Positions 24,881 to 33,117 of a stretch of 64,000 bases of DNA are shown here, in pieces. The stretch lies in contig NZ_JAJLRA010000010.1 of the NCBI RefSeq assembly GCF_020991365.1, forward strand, positions 124,001 through 188,000, in the 5' to 3' direction. Under the pieces are notes generated by a model, which had not been told where the DNA came from, did no database searches, and worked only from the letters and a program-made list of their open reading frames with translations. The translations under genes and the position numbers were made by a program. Each line of letters opens with the position of its first letter. The stretch's first letter is position 1. Source of the DNA: Streptacidiphilus sp. ASG 303. GTDB lineage: Bacteria > Actinomycetota > Actinomycetes > Streptomycetales > Streptomycetaceae.

Positions 24881-25411
24881 ATGGGCGCCGCTCCGGCGGT
24901 CACGGCCGATCCGGACGTGGTCACGTGCACGCTCACGCCGCGCTACGAGTCGGTGGGGACGGCCCGCGACTTCACCCGGAGCTCGCTCCAGCGCTGGGGG
25001 CTCGGCGAACTCTTCGACGACGTCGCCCTGGTGGCGTCCGAACTGGTGACCAACGCCCTGCGGCACGCCCTGCGGCTGCGGGCCGCCGAGGCCGCCGCCC
25101 ACCTCCCGCAGCAGGCACGGCAGGGAGCCGACGGGCACCTGCCCATCCGGATCAGCCTGGTGCACCGCGCCCCGCAGGTGGTGTGCGCGGTGAGCGACCC
25201 CAGCAGCGCGGGCCCCGTGACGCGGGAGGCCGACTACATCGCGGAGTCGGGCCGGGGGCTGCACCTGGTCGACTCCTTCAGCCGGTCCTGGGGATGGCAC
25301 CCGCTGGCCGGGGCGGGGAAGGTGGTCTGGGCGCTGTTCGAGGCCCACGAGGCCCCGGCGCAGGGCGGTTTCGGCATGCAGGACCACTCCGGCCGGCACC
25401 GCCGGCCCTGA
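24881..25411 (+). CDS. RsbW-like ATP-binding protein (HATPase_c)
   Basis: A 176-residue single-domain GHKL ATPase of the serine-kinase/anti-sigma type. The N box is VASELVTNALRHAL, the G1 region AVSDPSSAGPV and the G2 box SGRGLHLVDSF. Such streptomycete proteins bind sigma or anti-anti-sigma factors or sit beside WhiJ/DUF397 pairs with unknown targets. GGGAGGAG lies 6 nt before ATG 24881; ATG 24830 with GGAGG 8 nt upstream is an equally good start and would add 17 residues. No sigma-factor gene is nearby. Confidence 0.9.
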   Translation: MGAAPAVTADPDVVTCTLTPRYESVGTARDFTRSSLQRWGLGELFDDVALVASELVTNALRHALRLRAAEAAAHLPQQARQGADGHLPIRISLVHRAPQVVCAVSDPSSAGPVTREADYIAESGRGLHLVDSFSRSWGWHPLAGAGKVVWALFEAHEAPAQGGFGMQDHSGRHRRP

Positions 25412-25593
25412 TGCGGCGGCCCCGGACGCGCCGGGCCCCGGCACGGCGCGTCCGGACCCGGACCCGGACCCGCGGCGGGCCCCGCGGCGCCCGGCCCTCG
25501 CCGTACGCGGCGGCGGCCGCCCTCCGCGGACCGGGCGCCGGAGACGGCGGCGGCCGCCGCCGGAGCACCCGGCGGCGGCCGCACGACCCGCAC

Positions 25594-25830
25594 TCAGCCC
25601 ACCAGGTGGTCGAACTCCCCGTCCTTGGCGCCCAGCAGCAGCGCCTCGATCTCCGCGCGCGTGTAGATGAGGGCGGGCCCCTCGGGGAAGCGGGAGTTGC
25701 GCACGGCGACGTCGCCGCCGGGCAGTCTCGCCAGTTCCACGCAGTTCCCCTGGGAATTGCTGTGCCGGCTCTTCTGCCAGACCACGTCACGGATCTCCGC
25801 GGCCGCCATGCCGTTGTACGTGTGGCCCAT
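25594..25830 (-). CDS. DUF397 protein (WhiJ/Scr1 partner)
   Basis: A 78-residue protein. The DUF397 core WQKSRHSNSQGNCVELARL...VAVRNSRFPEGPALIYTRAEIEALL is complete. Small DUF397 proteins pair with DUF5753 XRE regulators in streptomycetes and behave as their antagonists or co-factors. It is separated from the WhiJ-like gene only by the ATPase gene. ATG 25830 has GGAG 8 nt upstream. The leader is about 110 nt and the promoter is overlaid by a 20-bp perfect palindrome. Confidence 0.93.
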   Translation of the reverse strand: MGHTYNGMAAAEIRDVVWQKSRHSNSQGNCVELARLPGGDVAVRNSRFPEGPALIYTRAEIEALLLGAKDGEFDHLVG

Positions 25831-25948
25831 AGAAAGCTCCCGGAATGCGGTTCCTGCGCGTGACGCCGTACTCCTCGGCGTCGCGGCCGTGCGACCGGCA
25901 GGCTCCGCCCGCCTTGCGGGAGATCGGGCACCCGCCTCACTGGACGTG

Positions 25949-26008
25949 ATGATAGCCGCTGTGCACGTGCATCCGCACAGGCAATTGCCTGTGCACGTTA
26001 GTGTGCAT
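25949..26008 (-). promoter_or_regulatory. DUF397 promoter with overlapping palindromic operators
   Basis: On the minus strand a TATCAT -10 box (25954-25949) is preceded by TGCACGTGCA (25962-25971) in the spacer. At the -35 position lies the perfect 20-bp palindrome GCACAGGCAATTGCCTGTGC (25975-25994). A further TGCACGTTAGTGTGCA (25992-26007) follows. This arrangement is that of a repressor occluding RNA polymerase. Confidence 0.65.
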
Positions 26009-26573
26009 CCCGTGACGAAAAGCCCACAGGACAAGCGGATTGACGTTTCGTAAGCGGACATACCAGAGCGGAATCCGCCGCTCCGCGGCCACACTCCGTG
26101 CACGGCCCGTGGGCGCAGGGTGCGAGGGGCGGGCGGGAGGGCCGAGGGCGCGGCACACGGAACGTCACCGGCGCACGGTGTGACTCTGGTCACCCGGACC
26201 CCGCAGGGCCGCGCGCGGGACGGGGCGGCGGCGGGCGGCACCGAGCGGCGGCCGGTGCACCACCTCCCCGCCCCTCCCCCTCCCCCTCTTGCCTCCCCCC
26301 GCCGCCCCTTCTCCTCCGCCGGCACCGGGCCCCGGAACCTCCGGCTCCGGGGCCGGCGCGGCCCGGCGGCCCCGGCAGCGCGCCGGACACCCCGTACGGG
26401 TGAGTGACAGCAGGTCATCGCGGGGACGGGGACGCTCCGAAGGGGACCGTGAAGCAGGCAAGGCCGACCGGCGATCGACTGTTTCGGACCCTTTTCGACC
26501 GCCTGTCCCACTTGTCCCCGCCTGTGGCACGCCGGTTGCGGGAGCCCGCTGCCGCAGCATCACCCGAATGACC

Positions 26574-26579
26574 TACGAT
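26574..26579 (+). promoter_or_regulatory. -10 box TACGAT, leaderless start
   Basis: TACGAT fits the TAnnnT -10 pattern and ends 8 bp before ATG 26588, so the transcript would begin at or next to the start codon. No Shine-Dalgarno is present, consistent with leaderless translation. No clear -35 is seen. Confidence 0.5.
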
Positions 26580-26587
26580 CGGTCGCC

Positions 26588-27457
26588 ATGAGCTCTGCCG
26601 CCACCCCGGGCACCCCGCTGCCCGTCCGTACTCCCGGCTCCCCCGCCCGGGGACGCCACCGCCGCCCGGAGCGTCCCGAGATACCCGAGGGCGCACCGGC
26701 GCTGCTGCTCGCCGTGCCGTCCGCCGACAGCGCCGAGGCCCGGTTCGTCGCCGACGAGATCGTCTCCATCGTGCGGGGCGAGCAGCCCGGCATCGACGTC
26801 ACCGCCGCGTACCTGGCGACCGCCGAGGGCTCCGAGGGCTCCGGCGTGTCCGAGCTGCTGGCGAAGGCCGCCGCCGCGGGCCTGCCGGCCCCGGTCGTGG
26901 TGCCGCTGCTCCCCGGCCCGCACCAGGACGCGCTCGCGGCCCTGCACGGGGCCGCGGCCGAGACCGGCGCGGTGGTGACCGACGCGCTCGGCCCGCACCC
27001 GCTGCTGGCCGAGGCCGTGCACGTGCGCCTGTCCGAGGCGGGGCTGGCCCGCGCGGACCGCGCGCGCCTGTTCACCATCAACACCGCCGCCGACGGCGTG
27101 GTCCTGGCCGTGGCGGGCGGCGAGGAGGCCGCCCAGGCCGCCGGGATCACGGGCGTGCTGCTCGCGGCGCGGCTCGCCGTCCCGGTGGTGGCCGCGGCGC
27201 TGGACGTGCCCGGTTCGGTGCAGGCCGCCGCCGCCCACCTGCGGGAGACGGGCGTGTCGCGTCCCGCGCTGGCGCCGTTCGTCGTCGGCCCGGAGGTCGA
27301 CGCGGAGCTGGTGGCGTCGGTGGCCGAGGAGGCGGACTGCCCGGCGGCGGCGCCGCTGGGCGCGTACCCGGCCATCGGCCGGCTGGTCGTCTCGGCCTAC
27401 CTCTCGGCGCTGGGCGTGTCCCAGGGGCAGCCGGACCGGCCGGTCCCGGCGTTCTGA
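26588..27457 (+). CDS. CbiX/sirohydrochlorin chelatase-like protein, catalytic His missing
   Basis: A 289-residue protein with the fold pattern of CbiX/SirB metal chelatases: an initial strand ALLLAVPSADS, the VVVPLLPGPHQD loop, then TDALGPHPLLAEAV, and a similar second half. Active enzymes have GHGSRDP after the first strand. Here that place reads VPSAD and the second half has no equivalent either, so only the PHQD histidine remains. It is unlikely to insert cobalt or iron into sirohydrochlorin in the usual way and may have a binding or regulatory role. The first 30 residues are basic and Pro-rich. It is expressed alone, apparently leaderless. Confidence 0.85.
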   Translation: MSSAATPGTPLPVRTPGSPARGRHRRPERPEIPEGAPALLLAVPSADSAEARFVADEIVSIVRGEQPGIDVTAAYLATAEGSEGSGVSELLAKAAAAGLPAPVVVPLLPGPHQDALAALHGAAAETGAVVTDALGPHPLLAEAVHVRLSEAGLARADRARLFTINTAADGVVLAVAGGEEAAQAAGITGVLLAARLAVPVVAAALDVPGSVQAAAAHLRETGVSRPALAPFVVGPEVDAELVASVAEEADCPAAAPLGAYPAIGRLVVSAYLSALGVSQGQPDRPVPAF

Positions 27458-27510
27458 CGGACCGCGTCCGGCGGTCCCGGCCCGGGCCGCCGGAGGCGTC
27501 GCCGAGCCGT

Positions 27511-27549
27511 GCGGAGGCCGTCCGCGGGGTTCCCGCGGACGGCCTCCGC
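27511..27549. terminator. Bidirectional terminator, 18-bp stem
   Basis: 27511-27528 is perfectly complementary to 27532-27549 around a 3-nt loop. It sits between the convergent CbiX-like and G8-domain genes. Confidence 0.88.
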
Positions 27550-27620
27550 GTCGTGCCCGGCGCCCGCCGGACGGCCCGCCCCCGGACCTGCGGGCGGCGG
27601 CGCTCCCGGCCTGGTCCGGC

Positions 27621-29861
27621 TCAGGCCCCGAGGCGCGCCGTGCGGGCGGCGGCGCCGGCGAGCCGGACCGCCGGGGTGACCGGGGGCCGGGCCGGGGCGG
27701 ACACGGCGGCGGGCCGGGTGGCGGCGTTCCAGGCGGGCACGGCCGTGCCCGCGGCGCCCCGGTCAAGGACGGTGACGGCGCCGCCCCCGACCGGGCGGAA
27801 GACGACGCTGCGGGGGGCGGGGGCCTCCGGGTCCAGCCACAGCTCGTTGCCGCCGAAGGAGCAGTCCAGCACCTCCACGTTGTCGGGCGCCCCGTCCCGG
27901 GTCGCCCGGAGGCCCACGCCGGCCCGGCGGTAGCCGGTGAAGCGGCACCGGCCGAGGGTGACCGGACCGCCCGCGAGCTGGTGCTTCGCGGTGGCGACGG
28001 CGAAGTCGGACATCCCGGCGGCGTCGACCAGGATGCCCTCGAAGAGGGTGCCGCGGCCGCGCCCCAGGGAGTGGACGGCGATGCCGCCGGCCGCGTTGCC
28101 GTGGAGCACGCACGTGCGGTACGTGAAGTCGTTGAGGTAGGCGCCGTGCTCGATGCCCCAGCCGCCGTTGTGGTAGGCGACGAAGTCGCTGACCACGTGG
28201 CGGCGTGAGGTGTTGAGCCAGACGAAGACGCCGTCCTCGAGGTTGTTGTGGGCCAGGCACCGCTCGAAGGTCCAGACGCCCTCGCCCCCCTCCGGCCACT
28301 CGTAGCCGGAGGCGCCCTCGGCGCCCTGGACGCCCACGGCGACGCAGTCCAGCGCCCTGCTGCCGTGTCCGGCGCCGAGGCTGAAGCCGGTCAGCCGGTA
28401 GGCGCGGAAGCCCGGCTCCCTCCGGGTGCGGGAGGCCACGCACGACTGGTACAGGATGTCGTCGGAGGGGCCCTGGGGGGTGCGGGTGTCCGGGGCGCCG
28501 TCCCACCAGTAGGCGTCCTCCTGGGTGTCGTGGCTGACGCAGCTGCGGAAGGTGATGCCGTGGCTGCCGTGCGGGACGAAGGCGTGGTTGCCCGCGTCCC
28601 GGACGACGACGCCCTCCACGGTGGTGCCGCGGCTCGTGTCGCCCAGCAGGTGGAAGTGGAGCGCGTACCGGCCGAGGACGGGCTCGGTGACCGGCGCGGT
28701 GCCCTGCGGCGACTCCCAGGTCTCCCCGGTGGCGCGGCGCGGGCCGAGCCAGCGCAGCGCGGCGTGCCGCACGTCCTGGCGGCGGGAGCTGGTGAGGTGG
28801 ACGTGGGCCCGGCCGTCAGGGGTGCCCTCGACGCGGACGTTGCGGGTGAGGTTGAGGACCTCCGCGCCGAGCGGCGCACCGCCGCCCGGGGCGACCCGGG
28901 GGTGGGCGTGCCGCAGCGGCGCGGCGAGGGTGACGGTGCGTCCGCTGACGGACCGCACGGTGCACAGGTCGTACGCGGTGGAGAACCCGTCGCCGGTGGG
29001 CGGCGCGGTCGGGGTCACCGCGAGCTCGTCGCCGGGCCGCCAGCCCTCGGGGGGCGCGGTGAGGACGACCGTGCGGTCGCCCGGCCGCAGGTCGGAGGCG
29101 GCCCGCACCCAGGCGGTCCTGACGGCGCCGTCCAGGCGCAGGTAGCCCTCACCGGTGACCCACAGGCCGGTGTCGCCCTCGACGACGCCCATGCCGCCGC
29201 CGCGCAGACGGCCCTCGTCGATGCCGGTGAACCGCAGGGTGTGGACGGCGGCCGCGTCGGCGGGCGCCAGGGCGAGGGTGCCGTGGACGACGACGCTGCC
29301 GGCGGCGGTGAGGGTGACCGAGCGGTCGGGGCGGGCGACGAGGGCGCCGCCGGGTTCGACGACCAGTCCGGCGACGGCGGCGTCGGTGTCGAGCACGACG
29401 TGGTCGCGGACGCGGACGGTGTCGCGGGGGCCGGGGACGCGGCCGCCCCAGCCCGCCGGATCGGACCAGGGGCGGCCGCCGCGGGCGTCCGCGGGCGGCG
29501 GGGGCGGCACTGCGGAGGCGCCGGGGCGGGCGGGGTGCGGACCGGGGTGCGCGGAGGGCGCGGGTCCGGCCGCCCGCGCCCCGTGCGGGCTGCCGTCGGC
29601 GAGCGTGCGGCGCAGCAGCTCCCCGCCGCCGGCCGCGGTGGCGAGGACGGCTCCGGCCGCCGCCCAGCGCAGCGCGGTGCGCCGCGGCGGCCCGCCTCCC
29701 GGGCCGTCCGTCGCGGGCCGGCGCTCCCCCGGTGCGGCCTCGCCCGGCTGCGGCCCCCCGGCCCGCTCCGGACCCTCCCGGCCATCTCGGCCCTTCGGTT
29801 GCTCCGGCGGCTCCGGCTGCTCCGTCGGCCGCCGACCCGGCGGGTTCTGGTCCCGGCCCAT
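27621..29861 (-). CDS. Exported G8-domain / right-handed beta-helix protein
   Basis: A 746-residue secreted protein. Residues 1-58 are polar and Pro/Glu-rich, then PPRRTALRWAAAGAVLATAA (about 58-77) looks like a Tat or membrane-anchor signal, followed by a Pro-rich linker. A G8 domain, DPAGWGGRVPGPRDTVRVRDHVVLDTDAAV, gives way to a long parallel beta-helix, with repeats such as VVVRDAGNHAFVPHGSHGITFRSCVSH. This is the arrangement of CEMIP/TMEM2-type and other G8 carbohydrate-acting proteins. The substrate is unknown; an extracellular glycan is a reasonable guess. ATG 29861 has a GGGGGGA site. It is monocistronic, flanked by terminators. Confidence 0.88.
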   Translation of the reverse strand: MGRDQNPPGRRPTEQPEPPEQPKGRDGREGPERAGGPQPGEAAPGERRPATDGPGGGPPRRTALRWAAAGAVLATAAGGGELLRRTLADGSPHGARAAGPAPSAHPGPHPARPGASAVPPPPPADARGGRPWSDPAGWGGRVPGPRDTVRVRDHVVLDTDAAVAGLVVEPGGALVARPDRSVTLTAAGSVVVHGTLALAPADAAAVHTLRFTGIDEGRLRGGGMGVVEGDTGLWVTGEGYLRLDGAVRTAWVRAASDLRPGDRTVVLTAPPEGWRPGDELAVTPTAPPTGDGFSTAYDLCTVRSVSGRTVTLAAPLRHAHPRVAPGGGAPLGAEVLNLTRNVRVEGTPDGRAHVHLTSSRRQDVRHAALRWLGPRRATGETWESPQGTAPVTEPVLGRYALHFHLLGDTSRGTTVEGVVVRDAGNHAFVPHGSHGITFRSCVSHDTQEDAYWWDGAPDTRTPQGPSDDILYQSCVASRTRREPGFRAYRLTGFSLGAGHGSRALDCVAVGVQGAEGASGYEWPEGGEGVWTFERCLAHNNLEDGVFVWLNTSRRHVVSDFVAYHNGGWGIEHGAYLNDFTYRTCVLHGNAAGGIAVHSLGRGRGTLFEGILVDAAGMSDFAVATAKHQLAGGPVTLGRCRFTGYRRAGVGLRATRDGAPDNVEVLDCSFGGNELWLDPEAPAPRSVVFRPVGGGAVTVLDRGAAGTAVPAWNAATRPAAVSAPARPPVTPAVRLAGAAARTARLGA

Positions 29862-29889
29862 GCTGCGTCCCCCCAGACGACTGCGCTCC

Positions 29890-29903
29890 AGCTGGCGCCA
29901 GCT
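29890..29903. promoter_or_regulatory. Palindrome AGCTGGCGCCAGCT upstream of G8 gene
   Basis: A perfect 14-bp inverted repeat 29 bp before the G8 gene start, in the expected promoter region. It is a candidate operator. Confidence 0.5.
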
Positions 29904-29983
29904 TAGGCAGAGGGCCGCGGCCGGTGCCGCCGTTTGTCCGGAACCGTCCGTACGACGGCCGTCGGCGCACGGGTGCGGACACA

Positions 29984-30028
29984 CCCGCGCCCCCGGGCGT
30001 CCGGCGTGCGGACGCCCGGGGGCGCGGG
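29984..30028 (-). terminator. Terminator of the mal/lacI operon, 20-bp stem
   Basis: 29984-30003 pairs perfectly with 30009-30028 around GCGTG. It lies downstream of the LacI-type stop and before the G8-gene promoter. Confidence 0.88.
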
Positions 30029-30120
30029 CGGGTGGTGCGGTACCGGCGGCTGCCGGTGGCGGGCGGTCGGCCCGGGCCGGGCCGGCCGCCCCTCGGGGCG
30101 TGCCGTCGGCTTCGACGGCC

Positions 30121-30222
30121 CGGCGTTCCCGGCGGACCGGCGTTCCCGACAAGCCGCCATTCCCGGCGGACCGGCGTTCCCGACGGACCGTCAATCCCGT
30201 TGGGCCGTCAGTCCCGGCGGGC
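30121..30222. repeat. Six tandem 17-bp units (minisatellite)
   Basis: Units begin at 30121, 30138, 30155, 30172, 30189 and 30206, with consensus CGGCGTTCCCGGCGGAC; TTCCCG or ATCCCG is conserved in every copy except the last, which has GTCCCG. The array runs into the LacI gene and covers its stop codon. It is too short, regular and degenerate to be a CRISPR. Confidence 0.8.
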
Positions 30223-31260
30223 CGGGGCCGCCGCGGTGGAGCCGCGGACGACCAGCTCGGGCTCGAAGACGAACTCGGCGCGCTGCGCCGGGTTCCCCCC
30301 GACCTCCTCCAGCAGGGCGTCCACGGCCGCGGTGGCCATGGCCTCCACGGGCTGGCGGATGGTGGTGAGCGGCGGCTCGGTGAAGGCGATCAGCGGCGAG
30401 TCGTCGAAGCCGACCACCGAGACGTCCTGCGGCACGGTCAGACCGCGCTGCCGGACGGCCCGGATCGCGCCGAGCGCCATCATGTCGCTCCCGCACACGA
30501 TGGCGGTGCAGCCCTGGTCCAGCAGCGCTCCGGCGGCCGCGTGGCCGCCCTCGACGCTGAACAGGGTGTGCCGCACCCGCGCGTCCGCCTCCTCGGGGGT
30601 GCACCCGAGGATGTCGCGGAGCGCCGCGGTGAAGCCCTCGATCTTCCGCAGGACCGGCACGTACCGGCGCTGGCCGACCGCGAGGCCGATCCGCTCGTGG
30701 CCCAGCTCGACGAGGTGCTGGACGGCCATCCGCATGGCCGCCCGGTCGTCGGGCGAGACGAACGGCGCGGAGATCCGCTCGTTGTAGCCGTTGATCAGTA
30801 CGAACGGCACCTGACGGCCCGACAGCTTGGCGTAGCGGTCGGGGTCGGAGGTGGTGTCCGCGTGCAGGCCCGAGACGAAGACGATGCCGGAGACACCGCG
30901 CTCCACCAGCATGTCGACCAGCTCGTCCTCGGTGGACCCGCCGGGCGTCTGGGTGCACAGCACGGGCGTGTACCCGTGCCGGCTGAGGACCTGCTCGATC
31001 ACCTGGGCCAGGGCAGGGAAGATCGGGTTGCTGAGCTCAGGGGTGATCAGCCCGATGAGGCCGGCGCTGCGCTGCCGCAGGCGCACCGGCCGCTCGTAGC
31101 CGAGCACGTCGAGAGCGGCGAGCACCGTCTGCCTGGTGGCAGCCGACACCCCCGCCTTGCCGTTGAGGACGCGTGAGACGGTGGCTTCGCTTACCCCCGC
31201 CTGCGCCGCGATGTCCGCCAGTCGCGCCGTAGTCACAGCTCCTGAGCCTATTGCACCCAT
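30208..31260 (-). CDS. malR: LacI family regulator, MalR-like
   Basis: A 350-residue repressor. The HTH TTARLADIAAQAGVSEATVSRVLNGK matches streptomycete MalR, followed by the effector domain (GLIGLITPELSNPIFP...VVGFDDSPLIAFTEPPLTTIRQP). It should repress the maltose genes until maltodextrin appears. It begins 1 bp after the stop of the GH13 gene (ATG 31260) or at GTG 31236, where the homologous N-terminus starts; coupling favours 31260. Its 3' end overlaps a 17-bp repeat array. In the known S. coelicolor arrangement malR is divergent from malE, whereas here it closes the operon. The name is by similarity. Confidence 0.85.
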   Translation of the reverse strand: MGAIGSGAVTTARLADIAAQAGVSEATVSRVLNGKAGVSAATRQTVLAALDVLGYERPVRLRQRSAGLIGLITPELSNPIFPALAQVIEQVLSRHGYTPVLCTQTPGGSTEDELVDMLVERGVSGIVFVSGLHADTTSDPDRYAKLSGRQVPFVLINGYNERISAPFVSPDDRAAMRMAVQHLVELGHERIGLAVGQRRYVPVLRKIEGFTAALRDILGCTPEEADARVRHTLFSVEGGHAAAGALLDQGCTAIVCGSDMMALGAIRAVRQRGLTVPQDVSVVGFDDSPLIAFTEPPLTTIRQPVEAMATAAVDALLEEVGGNPAQRAEFVFEPELVVRGSTAAAPARRD

Positions 31261-31261
31261 G

Positions 31262-32989
31262 TCAGACGGCCCACCAGACCGTGCAGTCCGACGGCAGCTC
31301 GACGGCGCCGTCGACGACCTCGGCCTGGGCGGACGACAGCAGGACCCGGCCCGGGGCCGGGATGCGGACGGCCTCGGCGGTGAGGTTGACGGTGCAGGCG
31401 AAGGAGCCCTCGGCGGTGTCGCGGCGGAACGCCAGGACGCCCTCGGGCAGGCCGTCGACCCAGGTCACCGCGGTGCCGGCGCCCAGCGCGGGGTGCTCGC
31501 GGCGGACCGCGAGCGCGCTGCGGTACATCTCCAGGGTGGAGTTCGGGTCACCGGTCTGGGCCTCGACGCTCAGCTCGGCCCACTCGGCCGGCTGGGGCAG
31601 CCAGCTCGCGCCGCCCTCGGGGCCGAAGCCGTAGGGGGCCTCGGTGCCGGACCACGGGATCGGCACGCGGCAGCCGTCGCGGAAGCCGTCCTGGCCGGCG
31701 CCGCGGAAGAACGCCGGGTCCTGGCGGGCCTCGTCGGGCAGGTCGGTGACGTCCGGCAGGCCGAGCTCCTCGCCCTGGTAGACGTAGGCGGAGCCGGGCA
31801 GGGCCAGCATCAGCAGGGAGGCGGCGCGGGCGCGGCGGAGGCCGAGCGCGCGGTCGCCGGGGGTGCGGAGCTGGGTGCCGAGGCCCGGCTCGTTGGCGAA
31901 GCGGGTGGCGTGCCGGGTCACGTCGTGGTTGGAGAGGACCCAGGTGGCCGGGGCGCCGACCGGGCGCATGGCGTCGAGCGAGACGTCGATGACCTCGCGC
32001 AGGGCGGCGGCGTCCCAGTCGGTGCCCAGGTACTGGAAGTTGAAGGCCTGGTGGAGCTCGTCGGGGCGCACGTAGTTGGCGGTGCGGGCGACGGTGGGGG
32101 TCCAGGCCTCGGCGACGCCGATGCGCTCGCCCGGGTACTCGTCGAGGATCTTGCGCCACTCGCGGTAGATCGCGTGGACGCCGTCCTGGTCGAAGAAGGG
32201 CATGACGTCGTTGCCGAGCAGCTTGAGCTGGTCGTGGCCGCCGATGTCGGGCAGGCCGGCGGCCTTGACCATGCCGTGGGCGACGTCGATGCGGAAGCCG
32301 TCGACGCCCATGTCGAGCCAGAAGCGCAGGATGGAGCGGAACTCGTCGGCGACGGCCCGGTTCTCCCAGTTGAAGTCGGGCTGCTGGGGGGCGAAGAGGT
32401 GGAGGTACCACTCGCCGGGGGTGCCGTCCGGGTTGTTCGTACGCGTCCAGGCGGGCCCGCCGAAGATCGACTCCCAGTCGTTCGGGGGCAGCTCGCCGTC
32501 CTCGCCCTTGCCGGGGCGGAAGTGGTAGCGCTCCCGCAGCGGCGAGCCGGGGCCCTCGCGCAGCGCGCGCTTGAACCACTCGTGCTGGTCGGAGGAGTGG
32601 TTGGGCACCAGGTCGACGATGACGCGCAGGCCCAGGCCGTGGGCGTCGCGGATCAGCGCGTCGGCGTCGTGCAGGTCGCCGAACATCGGGTCGATGGCGC
32701 GGTAGTCGGCGACGTCGTAGCCGGCGTCGGCCTGCGGGGAGGCGTAGAAGGGGGAGAGCCAGACCGCGTCGACGCCGAGGGCGCGCAGGTACGGCAGGCG
32801 CGAGCGGATGCCGGGCAGGTCGCCCATCCCGTCGCCGTCGGAGTCGGCGAAGCTGCGCGGGTACACCTGGTAGATGACCGCGTCCCGCCACCAGCCTCTG
32901 GGCTCGGCTGCGGACGCGGCGGCCGCACCGGGGGCGGTGTCGGCGGCGGGGGCAACGGGCCGGGAGGCGTCGGTCAGGTACTGGGTCAT
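31262..32989 (-). CDS. aglA: GH13 alpha-glucosidase
   Basis: A 575-residue cytoplasmic glycoside hydrolase family 13 enzyme. The catalytic nucleophile is Asp235 (GFRIDVAH), the acid/base Glu294 (VAEAW) and the third acid Asp356 (LSNHDVTRHATR); the region DLVPNHSSDQHEWF is also conserved. It would release glucose from maltose and maltodextrins imported by MalEFG. ATG 32989 has GAGGGA 8 nt upstream. It is fourth in the operon, 128 bp after malG behind a stem-loop, and is directly followed by the LacI-type gene. The first 30 residues are Ala/Pro-rich without a signal peptide. Confidence 0.93.
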   Translation of the reverse strand: MTQYLTDASRPVAPAADTAPGAAAASAAEPRGWWRDAVIYQVYPRSFADSDGDGMGDLPGIRSRLPYLRALGVDAVWLSPFYASPQADAGYDVADYRAIDPMFGDLHDADALIRDAHGLGLRVIVDLVPNHSSDQHEWFKRALREGPGSPLRERYHFRPGKGEDGELPPNDWESIFGGPAWTRTNNPDGTPGEWYLHLFAPQQPDFNWENRAVADEFRSILRFWLDMGVDGFRIDVAHGMVKAAGLPDIGGHDQLKLLGNDVMPFFDQDGVHAIYREWRKILDEYPGERIGVAEAWTPTVARTANYVRPDELHQAFNFQYLGTDWDAAALREVIDVSLDAMRPVGAPATWVLSNHDVTRHATRFANEPGLGTQLRTPGDRALGLRRARAASLLMLALPGSAYVYQGEELGLPDVTDLPDEARQDPAFFRGAGQDGFRDGCRVPIPWSGTEAPYGFGPEGGASWLPQPAEWAELSVEAQTGDPNSTLEMYRSALAVRREHPALGAGTAVTWVDGLPEGVLAFRRDTAEGSFACTVNLTAEAVRIPAPGRVLLSSAQAEVVDGAVELPSDCTVWWAV

Positions 32990-33071
32990 GGCGGATCCCT
33001 CAGGGACTCGGTGTCGTCCCGCCGGTCCGGGCGTGGGCCGGCGGTGCGCAGCGTGGGGAGGTGGAGCGGGT

Positions 33072-33113
33072 GCGGGCGGGGCGCCGGGCGCAGGCGGACG
33101 GCGCCCCGCCCGC
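33072..33113 (-). other. Stem-loop between malG and the glucosidase gene
   Basis: GCGGGCGGGGCGCCG (33072-33086) pairs with 33099-33113 over 15 bp with a 12-nt loop. It lies inside an operon, so it probably attenuates transcription or protects the upstream mRNA. Confidence 0.65.
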
Positions 33114-33117
33114 GGGG

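Larger units (their letters stand above)
25831..26587. other. 757-bp intergenic region
   Basis: The first 180 bp are the DUF397 leader and operators. From about 26090 on it is C-rich, with long CCCCT runs near 26270-26310, and no supported gene. The last 30 bp hold the promoter of the CbiX-like gene. No hairpin strong enough to call was found in the middle. Confidence 0.55.
29862..30207. other. 346-bp intergenic region
   Basis: It contains, from left to right, the G8-gene promoter region with palindrome AGCTGGCGCCAGCT (29890-29903), the lacI terminator (29984-30028), and a 17-bp tandem repeat array beginning at 30121. No gene is supported. Confidence 0.6.

Noticed and set aside
30121-30222. 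CRISPR-like repeat array
   Set aside because: Units are 17 bp with no unique spacers, are directly adjacent and degenerate, and there are no cas genes.
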